Part shown: one piece after another, positions 39,911 to 51,312 of the stretch | Numbering within the stretch: position 1 is the first letter of the stretch | Layout of the letters: every line of letters starts with the position of its first letter | Source: Actinobacteria bacterium OV320 | GTDB lineage: Bacteria; Actinomycetota; Actinomycetes; Streptomycetales; Streptomycetaceae | Reading direction: 5' to 3' | NCBI GenBank assembly: GCA_001298545.1 | Contig: LJCX01000001.1 | Span: 186,001-250,000, forward strand | Length of the DNA: 64,000 bases | The notes under the pieces: generated by a model | What the model was told of the DNA's origin: nothing | Databases searched by the model: none | The model's input: only the letters and a program-made list of their open reading frames with translations | Translations under genes and position numbers: made by a program

Positions 39911-40876
39911 TCAGTAGCCGTAGATCATCTTGTAGGCGACCTCGGGGAGGAACTGTCCGGCTGAGGAGCCGTTTCCGACTCCGCAGTTGCCGTCGGACTC
40001 ACCCGGGACCTTGATCCACAGGAGCATCTCGGCGCCTCCCCCCAGGCGGGTGGGAGTGCCGATACGGCGGCCTGAAGGGTTGCACCACTGGCCGTTCGAG
40101 CCGTTGCCGTTACGGCTGGTGTCCACGACGAACGGCTTGGTGTAGCCGTACCGGGCGTTGAGTTCGCTGTTGACGGCGTTGCCGTACGCGGTGTTCTCGG
40201 CCGTGGTCAGGTAGTTGGAGACGTTGAGCGAGAAGCCGTGGGCCTGTCGGAGGCCGGCTTCGTGCAGGCGCCGGGCCATGGTCGCCGCGCTCTCCCAGGC
40301 CGGGTTGCCGGAGTCGAGGTAGACCCAGGTGTGCGGAGCCTGGCGGTTGAACTCGGCGAGCGCGCCGGTGAGCATGGCCTCGCGTTCGTCGATCTGGGCC
40401 TGGTTCATGCAGCCGTAGTCCCCGAGGGAGTCCGGTTCGAGGACGACGACGGCCGGACGGTTCCCGATCCCGCCCGCGAACTGGGCGATCCAGTTCGTGT
40501 AGGCGGACGGCGAGGAGGCTCCGCCCGCGGAGTGCCCGCCGCAGTAGTCGCGGTTGTAGATGTTGTAGGCGACGAGGACAGGCAGCCTGTCCCGGGCGTC
40601 GGCGGCGCCCACGTACGCGCCGGTGGCGGTGCCGATGGTGCCGCTCCAGGAGCCGAACCAGCGGGCTGTCGGGGTGTTGGCGATGGAGGCGTTGATCGCG
40701 GGCGCCCGGCCGTCGCCGGGGTTGGCGGCGGCCCACCGCCTCGCGCTGGAGTCGGGGTCGACGTAGAACCCGTTGGTCATGGTCGTCGGGTCCGCCGCCT
40801 GGGCGGACGGGGCGGCGGCGAGCGTGAGGGGCAGCGAGGAGAGCGCTGCTACCAGGGCGAGCAGTCTGCGGCGCAC
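39911..40876 (-). CDS. Secreted GH6 cellulase (endoglucanase-like)
   Basis: 321 residues from the GTG at 40876, with GAGGTACC as ribosome site. A signal peptide (RRRLLALVAALSSLPL..., cleavage near AQA) precedes a single GH6 domain: ARWFGSWSGTIG, the catalytic-acid motif VVLEPDSLGDYGC, LDSGNPAWES, and the conserved C-terminal NPSGRRIGTPTR and LLWIKVPGESDGNC. GH6 enzymes invert the anomeric centre while cleaving cellulose. No carbohydrate-binding module is attached, unusual for a Streptomyces cellulase. Two adjacent CebR-like boxes precede it. Confidence 0.92.
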   Translation of the reverse strand: MRRRLLALVAALSSLPLTLAAAPSAQAADPTTMTNGFYVDPDSSARRWAAANPGDGRAPAINASIANTPTARWFGSWSGTIGTATGAYVGAADARDRLPVLVAYNIYNRDYCGGHSAGGASSPSAYTNWIAQFAGGIGNRPAVVVLEPDSLGDYGCMNQAQIDEREAMLTGALAEFNRQAPHTWVYLDSGNPAWESAATMARRLHEAGLRQAHGFSLNVSNYLTTAENTAYGNAVNSELNARYGYTKPFVVDTSRNGNGSNGQWCNPSGRRIGTPTRLGGGAEMLLWIKVPGESDGNCGVGNGSSAGQFLPEVAYKMIYGY

Positions 40877-40921
40877 GACGGTACCTCGGTTCTCTCGGGG
40901 ATGCGTCCGATGGTCGATGGT

Positions 40922-40949
40922 GGGGAGCGCTTCCTCGGGAGCGCTCCCC
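40922..40949 (-). promoter_or_regulatory. Two abutting CebR-like operator boxes upstream of the cellulase
   Basis: GGGGAGCGCTTCCT (40922-40935) and CGGGAGCGCTCCCC (40936-40949) lie end to end, centred 14 bp apart, 46-73 bp before the GH6 start. The second is a 12/14 match to TGGGAGCGCTCCCA, the site of the cellobiose-sensing LacI-type repressor CebR. The outer arms also form an 11-bp hairpin that may terminate the upstream GH10-GH62 transcript. Confidence 0.75.
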
Positions 40950-40962
40950 ACGGGTCTGCCGC

Positions 40963-43695
<2,733 letters not shown>

Positions 43696-43911
43696 TTAGG
43701 GTGAGTCGGGGGACGGGGCGTCGCGGTAGCGGCGGGTGACACGGGGTCCGCCCCGACGGGAGGGCGCGGTGCATCGCATCTGCCGGATGGACGGCGATTG
43801 CGCGCGGCGGATGGTGCACGCGCGCGTCGGCTCGGGCGGTGGCGGCCGCGACGAGGGCCTGGAGCAGGGGAGTCAGGAAGCCGCGGCAGGTCGACCGGAC
43901 GCGGTGGCCGG

Positions 43912-44622
43912 GTGACCGGCCGTGCGGCGCCCGCGGTGCTGCCTCCGGCGCTGCGCGGATGGCTCGGGCTGGTCGGGGCCCTCGCCGCGCTGGTGGTCGT
44001 CGCGCTCGGGGTCCTGTACGCCGGCCACGGCGAGCCCGGCAGGGTGGACAGGTGGATCATCCGGCCGACGGCGGACAGTGTGCGGCCACCGTGGCGGCAT
44101 GTCGCTCTGGCCACGGACTTCCTGGGAGAACCCGCCGGAGCGGCGATGCTGGTCGTAGCCGCCGTGACGGGCTGCCTGCTGCTGCGGCGACCTCGCGCGG
44201 CGGTGCTCGTCGTTGCCGGCGTCGGCATGGCCGTGGTGACGGCGACGCTGCTCAAGTCCCTGGTGGGACGCACCATCCACGGCGACGGCAACCTGTCCTA
44301 CCCGAGCGGGCACACCGCCTTCCTCACCGCGCTCGCCCTCGTGGCGGCCCTGCTCACGACCGGCCGGCTCGGCCTCGGCAGGACGGCCGGCACGGTGTTC
44401 GTGCTCACCGCGGCGCTGATCGCCGGCGCCGCCATGGGCTGGGCGCAGGTCGCCCTGGGCGCGCACTATCCGACCGACGTCCTCGGGGGCTGGTGCACCG
44501 CGCTGGCGGTGGTACCGGCGACCGCGTGGCTGGTCGACCGGACGGCCGACCGGCTGAGCGACAGGCCTGCCGACCGGCCGGTCGAGGGGATGGCCGACGC
44601 CGGTCGGCGGGAGCGTCGCTGA
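43912..44622 (+). CDS. PAP2-family membrane phosphatase
   Basis: 236 residues from the GTG at 43912. Five to six membrane helices surround the three acid-phosphatase motifs: KSLVGRTIHGDG (KxxxxxxRP-like, with Ile-His in place of Pro), YPSGHTAF (PSGH) and a final motif ending GAHYPTDVLGG. Such enzymes remove phosphate from phosphatidate, undecaprenyl pyrophosphate or similar lipid phosphates at the outer face of the membrane. It lies tail to tail with the exopolysaccharide operon, so a role in recycling undecaprenyl pyrophosphate for that glycan is possible but not shown. Longer upstream in-frame starts lack support. Confidence 0.85.
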   Translation: MTGRAAPAVLPPALRGWLGLVGALAALVVVALGVLYAGHGEPGRVDRWIIRPTADSVRPPWRHVALATDFLGEPAGAAMLVVAAVTGCLLLRRPRAAVLVVAGVGMAVVTATLLKSLVGRTIHGDGNLSYPSGHTAFLTALALVAALLTTGRLGLGRTAGTVFVLTAALIAGAAMGWAQVALGAHYPTDVLGGWCTALAVVPATAWLVDRTADRLSDRPADRPVEGMADAGRRERR

Positions 44623-44654
44623 CGTCACGTCACGTCATGCCGAGCCATGTCACG

Positions 44655-45989
44655 TCACACCGAGCGGCGGAACACGGGTTTCACCGGGCGTCCGGCCAGC
44701 CAGGGAGTGGGGTCGGCGGCGTCCAGTGCCTTCCGGTACACCGCACACGCCTGGGCGACCACGTCCACGGTGTGGTCGATGTCGGCGTCGTCGAGCGCGC
44801 TGCTCACCACGAACGACGGGGCCAGCACCCCGCCCGCGAGGAGCCGGCGCAGGAACAGGGTGCGGTACTGCTGCGACGGCTGCCCGTGCTCGTCGAGGGT
44901 GGCGAAGACCAGGTTGCTGGCCCGCCCCCGGACGACGATGTGGTCACCGACTCCCATGCCGGCCGCGGCGTCGCGGACACCGGCGGCCAGCCGCTCGCCG
45001 AGGGCGTGCAGCCGCGCGGTGACGCCCTCCTCGACGTAGGTGGTCTGCACGGCCATCGCGGCCGCCAGGGAATGCGTTTCGGCACCGTGCGTGGTGGACA
45101 GCAGGAACACCCGGTCGCCGGAGTGCCGCAGCCCGCCCAGCTCCATCAGATCGCGGCGCCCGGCCAGCGCGGAGACGGCGAATCCGTTGCCCAGCGCCTT
45201 GCCGAACGTGGAGAGGTCGGGGACGACGCCGTACAGGCCCTGGGCGCCGGCCTCGGACCAGCGGAAGCCGGTGATCATCTCATCGAAGATCAGTACGCAG
45301 CCGTGCCGGTCGGCCAGCTCGCGCAGCCCGGCGAGGTACCCGGGCGGCGGCTCGGCCTGGGTGGCCGGTTCGAGGATCAGACAGGCGACCTCGTCCTGGT
45401 ACCGGGTGAGCAGTTCCTCCGTGGCGGCCAGATCCCCGTACGGGAACGCCACGGTGAGCTCGTTGGTCGCCGCCGGAATACCGGCGGACATCGGCGTGGT
45501 GCCGATGAACCAGTCGTCGACGGAGAAGAACGGATGGTCGGCGCAGAGGGCCACCCGCGAGCGCCCGGTGGCGGCGCGGGCGAGGCGCACCGCGGCGGTG
45601 GTGGCGTCGGAGCCGTTCTTCGCGAACTTCACCATCTCCGCGGTCGGCACCGTGGCCAGGAAGCGCTCCGCGGCCTCGACCTCCACGATGGACGGCCGGA
45701 CGAAGTTGCTGCCGCGGTCGAGTTCGCGTCGCACCGCCTCGATGACGCGTGGGTGGGCGTGGCCGAGACTGACCGACCGCAGGCCGGAGCCGTACTCGAT
45801 GTAGCGGTTGCCGTCGACGTCCCACACATGGGCGCCGTGGCCGTGACTGATGACCGGGGCCAGGTTCTCGGGGTATTGGTCGTCGCCCTTGGCGTAGGTG
45901 TGCGCGCCCCCCGGGATCAGGGCGTGCAGCCGCTCGTTCGCCGTTCGCGACCGGGGCAGGAGGAGCTCTGCGGTGTGTTGGGTGTCCAC
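44655..45989 (-). CDS. Class III PLP aminotransferase, GSA-aminomutase-like
   Basis: 444 residues from the GTG at 45989 with a GATGAGG site. The fold is that of glutamate-1-semialdehyde 2,1-aminomutases: GAHTYAKGDDQYPENLAPV, KFAKNGSDATTAAVRLARAATG, the PLP-Asp in LIFDEMITGFRW and the Schiff-base Lys in LSTFGKALGNGF. As the last gene of a polysaccharide operon it is unlikely to make tetrapyrrole. It more probably transfers an amino group to a sugar or to a non-carbohydrate substituent. Gap to the upstream gene is 17 bp. Confidence 0.88.
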   Translation of the reverse strand: MDTQHTAELLLPRSRTANERLHALIPGGAHTYAKGDDQYPENLAPVISHGHGAHVWDVDGNRYIEYGSGLRSVSLGHAHPRVIEAVRRELDRGSNFVRPSIVEVEAAERFLATVPTAEMVKFAKNGSDATTAAVRLARAATGRSRVALCADHPFFSVDDWFIGTTPMSAGIPAATNELTVAFPYGDLAATEELLTRYQDEVACLILEPATQAEPPPGYLAGLRELADRHGCVLIFDEMITGFRWSEAGAQGLYGVVPDLSTFGKALGNGFAVSALAGRRDLMELGGLRHSGDRVFLLSTTHGAETHSLAAAMAVQTTYVEEGVTARLHALGERLAAGVRDAAAGMGVGDHIVVRGRASNLVFATLDEHGQPSQQYRTLFLRRLLAGGVLAPSFVVSSALDDADIDHTVDVVAQACAVYRKALDAADPTPWLAGRPVKPVFRRSV

Positions 45990-46006
45990 GCCGACCTCAT
46001 CTTTCT

Positions 46007-46558
46007 TTACGTTTCTCTGTGCTTCAGGACCTCGGCGAGGCTCGGCGCCTCCCGGTCCCGTCGGGACATCGAGGTGACCGGCAGCGGCCAGGGGATGGCG
46101 AGCTCCGGGTCGTCGAAGGCGATCGTCACGTCCTCGGCCGGATCGTGCGGGCGGTCGATCCGGTACGAGGTGTCGGTGGTCTCGGTCAGCGCCTGGAAGC
46201 CGTGCGCGCACCCCGCCGGGATGTACAGGGTCACCTGCGTATCCCCGGACAGCTCGAACCAGGCCCGGTTGCGGTACGTCGGTGAGTCCGGCCGCAGGTC
46301 CACGACGACGTCGAAGATCCTCCCGTACGAGCACCGCACCAGCTTGGCCTCACCTGCGCCGGAGCGCAGGTGCAGGCCGCGCAGCACGCCCCGGACCGAG
46401 CGGGACAGGCTGTCCTGGACGAAGGCGTCCGGGTCGAGGCCCACCGAGCGGACCACGTCGGCGTCGAAGGTGCGGCAGAAGAAGCCGCGTTCGTCGGCGT
46501 AGGGCGTCGGCTCGAAGAGGTACGCGCCGGTGATCTCCGGGACTTCGGTCGCCTTCAT
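46007..46558 (-). CDS. RmlC-like dTDP-4-keto-6-deoxyhexose 3,5-epimerase family protein
   Basis: 183 residues, a cupin of the RmlC family. Recognised segments are ITGAYLFEPTPYADERGFF, the substrate-binding and catalytic-His stretch RGVLRGLHLRSGAGEAKLVR, and YIPAGCAHGFQAL. It epimerises (or 3-epimerises) a 4-keto-6-deoxy nucleotide sugar. No 4,6-dehydratase or 4-ketoreductase of the usual rml set is in the visible part of the operon, so substrate supply must come from elsewhere. Its start overlaps the pyruvyl transferase stop (ATGA). Confidence 0.88.
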   Translation of the reverse strand: MKATEVPEITGAYLFEPTPYADERGFFCRTFDADVVRSVGLDPDAFVQDSLSRSVRGVLRGLHLRSGAGEAKLVRCSYGRIFDVVVDLRPDSPTYRNRAWFELSGDTQVTLYIPAGCAHGFQALTETTDTSYRIDRPHDPAEDVTIAFDDPELAIPWPLPVTSMSRRDREAPSLAEVLKHRET

Positions 46559-47793
46559 GACGCCTTCCGTAAGGTGGGGGAGTGGTCGGCCGCAGGGAAC
46601 AGGGCCGCAGTCAAGGAGTCGAACTGGCGGTCGAGTTGCCGGGAGACGGCCAGGTTCCGCGCGTCGAGGGTCTGCCGCAGCTCGGCCGAACGCCGCTCCA
46701 GCGCGCGGAACTGCTCGAGCAGCCGGTCGGCGTCGACCTCGCGCGCCGGGTGGCAGTACGCGCCGAGGCCCATCTCCGCCATCAGCGAGTCGCTCTTCGC
46801 GGCGTAGCAGAGAGCGAGCACCGGCGTACCGGTCTTCAGCGCGCAGATCAGGTTGTGGTAGCGGATCGCCACCACGGCGTCGGCAGCCGCCATCTCCTTC
46901 ATCAGGTCGGCCAGTGAGGACGGCTCGGCAGCGGTGACCGACGGGGAGTCCACCGCGTCGAGGATCGCGGCGACCACCGACGCGTCGCACTCGTCACCGG
47001 TGAGCAGCCGGACAGCCCTGCCCTGTTCGACCAGCGCGCGGACGAACCGGACCGTCCCGTCGAGGTAGCGCCGGTATATCTCGTCGGCCCGGGCACGGTC
47101 GTCGTTGCCGCCGTGGAAGTCCATGACGCCGACGCAGACGGGGCCCGGGGCCGACGGGTCCGAGGGCGCGCTCGCCTGCGGTGTCGGCAGGGCGAAGGCG
47201 AGGTCCGGGTGGACCTCGTCGCGCGCGGTGTCCACGCCCATCGCCCGCATCGCGTCGCGGGACTGCGCGTCCCGGTACGACCGGTATGCGGCCAGCCGCG
47301 CCGACCAGCGCACCAGAGCACGCGTCGGCCGGTCGCGGATCGTCGCGGCGCCGACGCCGACCAGCGCCACCCGCGTGCCCAGCAGCCGGCCACTCGCGCA
47401 GAGCAGGAACAGCGAGTACGGGAAGCCCCAGGGCCGCAGCGGCAGCGTGGCCTCCAGGACGCCCATGCCCGGCACGATCACCACGTCGTGCCGGCGCACC
47501 CAGGCAGCGGTGCGGAAGACGTCGGCGAATTTGCCCAGACCCTTCGCCGCGATCGCGCCCGCGCGCGACGCGGTGCGGTACTCCCCGCGGTACCAGTGCA
47601 GCCGCGTCGCGGGGATCCCGAACCGGGTCGTCACGGCCTCGGGTCCGCCGCACAGCGCGTCCACGACCGCCTCCGGGTGCGCGGTGCGGAGGTACCCGAG
47701 CACGGCTTCGAGCGATCCGTCGTTGCCGAGGTTGCCGGAGCCGAGCAGGCCGAACACCCCCACACGCACCGGGGCCCCGCCCGCGGCCGTCAT
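46555..47793 (-). CDS. Polysaccharide pyruvyl transferase family protein
   Basis: 412 residues. A GT-B-like fold with GVFGLLGSGNLGNDGSLEAV at the N-terminus and the family's RYHNLICALKTGTPVLAL near the C-terminus, which contains the Arg-His pair used in catalysis. It would transfer pyruvate from phosphoenolpyruvate to a sugar as a ketal, giving the glycan a negative charge. It overlaps the GT2 gene by 4 bp upstream and the RmlC-like gene downstream. Confidence 0.88.
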   Translation of the reverse strand: MTAAGGAPVRVGVFGLLGSGNLGNDGSLEAVLGYLRTAHPEAVVDALCGGPEAVTTRFGIPATRLHWYRGEYRTASRAGAIAAKGLGKFADVFRTAAWVRRHDVVIVPGMGVLEATLPLRPWGFPYSLFLLCASGRLLGTRVALVGVGAATIRDRPTRALVRWSARLAAYRSYRDAQSRDAMRAMGVDTARDEVHPDLAFALPTPQASAPSDPSAPGPVCVGVMDFHGGNDDRARADEIYRRYLDGTVRFVRALVEQGRAVRLLTGDECDASVVAAILDAVDSPSVTAAEPSSLADLMKEMAAADAVVAIRYHNLICALKTGTPVLALCYAAKSDSLMAEMGLGAYCHPAREVDADRLLEQFRALERRSAELRQTLDARNLAVSRQLDRQFDSLTAALFPAADHSPTLRKAS

Positions 47794-48737
47794 GTCAGCC
47801 TCCCCTCACGGCCGGCGACGAGCGCGTCGACGGAGACCGTGAGCAGGGCCGGATCGACCGGGGCGCGGTCCTCGATCCGCTCACCGGCGCCCGGCCGGAC
47901 CCGGCTGGTCATCCAGGCGGCCAGGTGGCGGTAGCACGCGCGCCGGTCGGCCGGGGACAACTGCGCCCGCCGGATCGCCGAGGCGAAGCCCCAGACGTAC
48001 TCGGCGAGCAGCCGGGGCGTCGGGTGCAGCGGACCCGCCCGGCGCGGATCCAGGTTGACGCACCGGGAGCGCTTGGAAGGGTTCGCACGCTCGGCGCGGG
48101 TGGGGTGGTCGCGACGGAAGTACAGCAGCTCCGGCACCTGGTGGAAGGGCCCGTGCAGAGTGATCTCGGCGACGTACGTGCGATCCGCGTGGTGGTAACT
48201 GTCCATCGGTTTCACCCGGCGCAGCATGTCGGTCCGCATCACCCCGTAGAAGTCGTCGCCGCCCGGCTCGAACAGCAGACTGCGGAAGCGCTCCGGCGCG
48301 TGCGGAGAGTCGGTGGCGAGCCCGTACTCGTAGGGCACCGTCACCCGGCCGTCGCCGTCGATGACCGCCTGGCCGGTGTGCGCGAGGATGATGTCCGGCC
48401 GCTCGTCCAGCGCCTGAACGCAGAGCGACAGCAGATCCCGGCCGTACAGGTCGTCGTGCGACGCCCACTTGAACAGCTCGCCGCGGGACTCGGCCAGCAC
48501 ATGGTTGTGGTTCGGCGTGGCGCCGATGTTCCGGGGCAGCCGGAGGTAGCGGATGCGCGAGTCCCGCGCGGCGTACTTGCGGCAGATCTCCTGCGTCCCG
48601 TCGGTCGAGGCGTTGTCGGAGATGACCAGTTCGAAGTCCTCGTAGGTCTGCCCGAGCAGGGCGTCGAGCGACTCGGCCAGGTACTCCTCGCCGTTGTACA
48701 CGGGCAGGCCGATGCTCAGCCTGGGTTGCGCGGTCAT
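47790..48737 (-). CDS. Family 2 glycosyltransferase
   Basis: 315 residues. The GT-A start LSIGLPVYNGEEYLAESL, the nucleotide motif DNASTDGTQEICRKYA and the metal-binding region FKWASHDDLYG are all present. No membrane helix is obvious, so it is a cytosolic or peripheral enzyme adding one sugar to the lipid-linked repeat unit. The ATGA overlap with the flippase gene shows coupling. Confidence 0.9.
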   Translation of the reverse strand: MTAQPRLSIGLPVYNGEEYLAESLDALLGQTYEDFELVISDNASTDGTQEICRKYAARDSRIRYLRLPRNIGATPNHNHVLAESRGELFKWASHDDLYGRDLLSLCVQALDERPDIILAHTGQAVIDGDGRVTVPYEYGLATDSPHAPERFRSLLFEPGGDDFYGVMRTDMLRRVKPMDSYHHADRTYVAEITLHGPFHQVPELLYFRRDHPTRAERANPSKRSRCVNLDPRRAGPLHPTPRLLAEYVWGFASAIRRAQLSPADRRACYRHLAAWMTSRVRPGAGERIEDRAPVDPALLTVSVDALVAGREGRLT

Positions 48738-50041
48738 GAGGTCCTCACTTCGGGAAGGGGATCGTGGTGGCGCTCGCGCAGGGCGGATCGCAGGTGCAGC
48801 CACCACACGGCAGAGCTGCTGACGGTCGCGGCGGCGACGCCCCAGGCCGAGCCGACCGTGCCCGCGGCGGCCGCCCCGCCGAGTCCGCCGCCGACATAGC
48901 AGGCGGAGGCGAACAGCTGACAGCGCAGGCTGCGCCGGGCCGCGCCGAGCGCGCGCAGCCCGGCCGCCGCGCCGGTGCCGAGGCCCGCGCCCGCGACGCC
49001 GAGGGTGATCGGCACGATGAGCTCCGAGGCCGAGTGCCAGACCCCGCCGAGCACCAGCTCGCCGAGCCGGCCGGGCATCAGCAGCAGCGCCCCGCCCCAG
49101 AACAGCGCGCCGGCGGCCTGCCCCCCGCCCAGCAGGAGGCAGAATCGGCCCAGTCGATGGGGGGCCTGCCGCAGCACCCGTGCCGCCTCCGGGACGGTGA
49201 CCAGCGAAAGCCCCATGAGCACCGCCAGGAACGGGCCGAGCAGGAGCTCGGCGCCCCGCACCGCGCCGACCGCGCCGACCCCGGCGATCGCGCCGAGCCC
49301 GTACGCCCGCAGCTGGCTCGCGCCACTGAGGCTGACGTTCTCGACCAGGTACCGGTAGCCGAGATCGCGCTGCTCACGCAGCCACCCGCGCGCCTCGGCC
49401 GGCCGGGGCCGGATGCCGGACTGGACGTAGCCGTACGCCGCCGCCACCGTGGCGGACGCGCCCCAGGCGAGCACGAAAGCGGCCACGCTGCCCGCACGGG
49501 CCGCCACCACCAGGGCGGGGACGAGCGCGACACCCCACACGACGTCGTTGACGAACGCCTTCCGCCCTGCGCCGGCGGCGAAGAACGAGTACCGCCAGGC
49601 GTCCTGGAGCAGCAGCCCCGGCAACATGACACCCAGGGCGGCGAACGCGGGCCCCAGGTGGCCGCCCAGGCCGAGCCCGGCCACCAGACACACCGCGCCG
49701 ATGGCCGTACCGACGCCGAGCGCGGTACCCGTCGACCGGGTCACCGCCCCGCGCCACGAGGCCTCCGGCACGCCGCTGAAGCGCACCACGAGCGGATCGG
49801 TGGCCAGCCCGCGGGAGACGTTGAGCACCACGCCGTAGGTCACCCAGGCGAGGCTGAACACACCGAACGCGGTCACCCCCAGCGAGCGGGCCACGTAGAT
49901 GCCCACGGCGAAGTTGCTCACGCTGGAGGCCGCCTGGTCGGCCAGTCCCCAGGACAGCCGACCGACGAGGGCCCGCCTGGCGGACCCGGCCGGTGGCGCC
50001 GTTGTCTGCGGGTTCTCCCCTTCGGTGGTCATCGGCGTCAT
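48734..50041 (-). CDS. Wzx-type polysaccharide flippase
   Basis: 435 residues, nearly all hydrophobic, with about 12 helices and the typical N-terminal motif (LADQAASSVSNFAVGIYVAR) of the polysaccharide transporter branch of the MOP superfamily. It would flip the undecaprenyl-linked repeat unit to the outer face for polymerisation by the Wzy-like protein at 56315. A second ATG nine bases downstream is equally possible as start. It overlaps both neighbours by 4 bp. Confidence 0.88.
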   Translation of the reverse strand: MTPMTTEGENPQTTAPPAGSARRALVGRLSWGLADQAASSVSNFAVGIYVARSLGVTAFGVFSLAWVTYGVVLNVSRGLATDPLVVRFSGVPEASWRGAVTRSTGTALGVGTAIGAVCLVAGLGLGGHLGPAFAALGVMLPGLLLQDAWRYSFFAAGAGRKAFVNDVVWGVALVPALVVAARAGSVAAFVLAWGASATVAAAYGYVQSGIRPRPAEARGWLREQRDLGYRYLVENVSLSGASQLRAYGLGAIAGVGAVGAVRGAELLLGPFLAVLMGLSLVTVPEAARVLRQAPHRLGRFCLLLGGGQAAGALFWGGALLLMPGRLGELVLGGVWHSASELIVPITLGVAGAGLGTGAAAGLRALGAARRSLRCQLFASACYVGGGLGGAAAAGTVGSAWGVAAATVSSSAVWWLHLRSALRERHHDPLPEVRTS

Positions 50042-51312
50042 GCCTTGATCAGCCCGGCGCCGTGCAGGGCGTCGGCCGCGGCGGCGACGGCGCCGAACGG
50101 CAGCCCGGACCGCTCGGCGACGTCCAGCAGACCGTGCTCGCCGTCGGAGAGGCTGAGCACCCAGAGCATGGCCATCTGGGCCTGCTGGGTGTCGCTGCGG
50201 CCGCCGAGCGCGTCGTACAACCCACGCCGGCCCAACTGCGGCTCGCCGTAGGGGCTGAGATTGACGTACCGCCGGTTGCGGTCGAGGACCGCGAACGCCT
50301 CGCGGCAGAGCGCGAGCGTGTCCGCCATCGCCTCCGGGGAGACGAGGTCCAGGTTGTCCGCCGAGGTGTGGTACTCGGGGTAGCCGGCGTACGGGGTCCG
50401 GCTGAGCGAGCCCACGCCGAGATCGAATCCCGGGGAGCAGTACTGCCGCTCGTCGTAGCCGTACGGAGTGAACTCGTTGATGTGGTGCGGGCGTTCGGAG
50501 GCGGACAGTACGTGTCGCATCACCCGGTCGATCTCCGCGTCGCGGCGCCTGCTCTGCTTGTACGTCAGCCGGCCCGGGTCGCCGGCGCAGGCCAGCACCA
50601 GACCGTGCTTGACCCGCTCCACCCGCTCCGCGTTGCGGGCGAGCCAGGTGATCGCCCCGATGGTGCCGGGCGCGAAGATGAACCGGTAGGTGTAGTACGG
50701 CGTCCGCTCGGCCAGCGCCCGGGCCAGGAAGGCCGCCACCGCGATGCCGGCCAGGTTGTCGTTGGCCAGTGACGGGTGGCAGACGTGGCTGGAGACGATC
50801 ACCTCGTCGGGGACCTGCCCGGGGACCACGTGCTCGGCGTACGTGAGGTGGCCGTCCGCGAGGGTGGAGTCGATGCGCACCTCGTAGTCGCCGTCCGGCA
50901 TCGCGTCCAGGGTCTCCTGGGCCAGGCAGAAGCCCCATTCCGGCTTGTAGTAGCTGGTGCGGTACGGCACCCAACCCGGGTGGTCCGGCAGGGTGTGCAG
51001 ATGTCCACGCAGCTCGGCCAGCGGCATGGTCGCCGACACCGGCACGCTGTAGCCCAGCACGTGCAGGCTGGACGCGGCGAAGTCGACGACCCGGTGACCC
51101 GCGGCGTCGGCGACGTAGGCGTCGCGGATGTTCCACTCCTGCGGCACCGTCCAGTCGAGCACCTGAGTCCCGGTCGGCACCTCGTGCACCTGCAGCGGGA
51201 CGTACTCGTCGACGATCTCCAGGGTGGCGCGCACACCGTCGCCCGTGATGCTCCGGCACAGCGGGTACAACCGCTCCACCAGCGCGTACATCTGCTCGCC
51301 CGCCGTGGTCAC
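50038..51312 (-). CDS. DUF4910-type aminopeptidase-like protein
   Basis: 424 residues from the GTG at 51312, overlapping the epimerase stop. The N-terminal part begins YALVERLYPLCRSITGDGVR, typical of DUF4910 proteins. The central part has metal-site motifs of an M28-like zinc aminopeptidase: SSHVCHPSLANDNLAG, FAPGTIGAITWL and a YPEYHTSADNLDLV loop. A winged-helix-like segment ends the protein (GLLDVAERSGLPFGAVAAA). Its place among nucleotide-sugar genes suggests it acts on an amide of a sugar or glycan and not on peptides; this is inference. Confidence 0.82.
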   Translation of the reverse strand: MTTAGEQMYALVERLYPLCRSITGDGVRATLEIVDEYVPLQVHEVPTGTQVLDWTVPQEWNIRDAYVADAAGHRVVDFAASSLHVLGYSVPVSATMPLAELRGHLHTLPDHPGWVPYRTSYYKPEWGFCLAQETLDAMPDGDYEVRIDSTLADGHLTYAEHVVPGQVPDEVIVSSHVCHPSLANDNLAGIAVAAFLARALAERTPYYTYRFIFAPGTIGAITWLARNAERVERVKHGLVLACAGDPGRLTYKQSRRRDAEIDRVMRHVLSASERPHHINEFTPYGYDERQYCSPGFDLGVGSLSRTPYAGYPEYHTSADNLDLVSPEAMADTLALCREAFAVLDRNRRYVNLSPYGEPQLGRRGLYDALGGRSDTQQAQMAMLWVLSLSDGEHGLLDVAERSGLPFGAVAAAADALHGAGLIKA

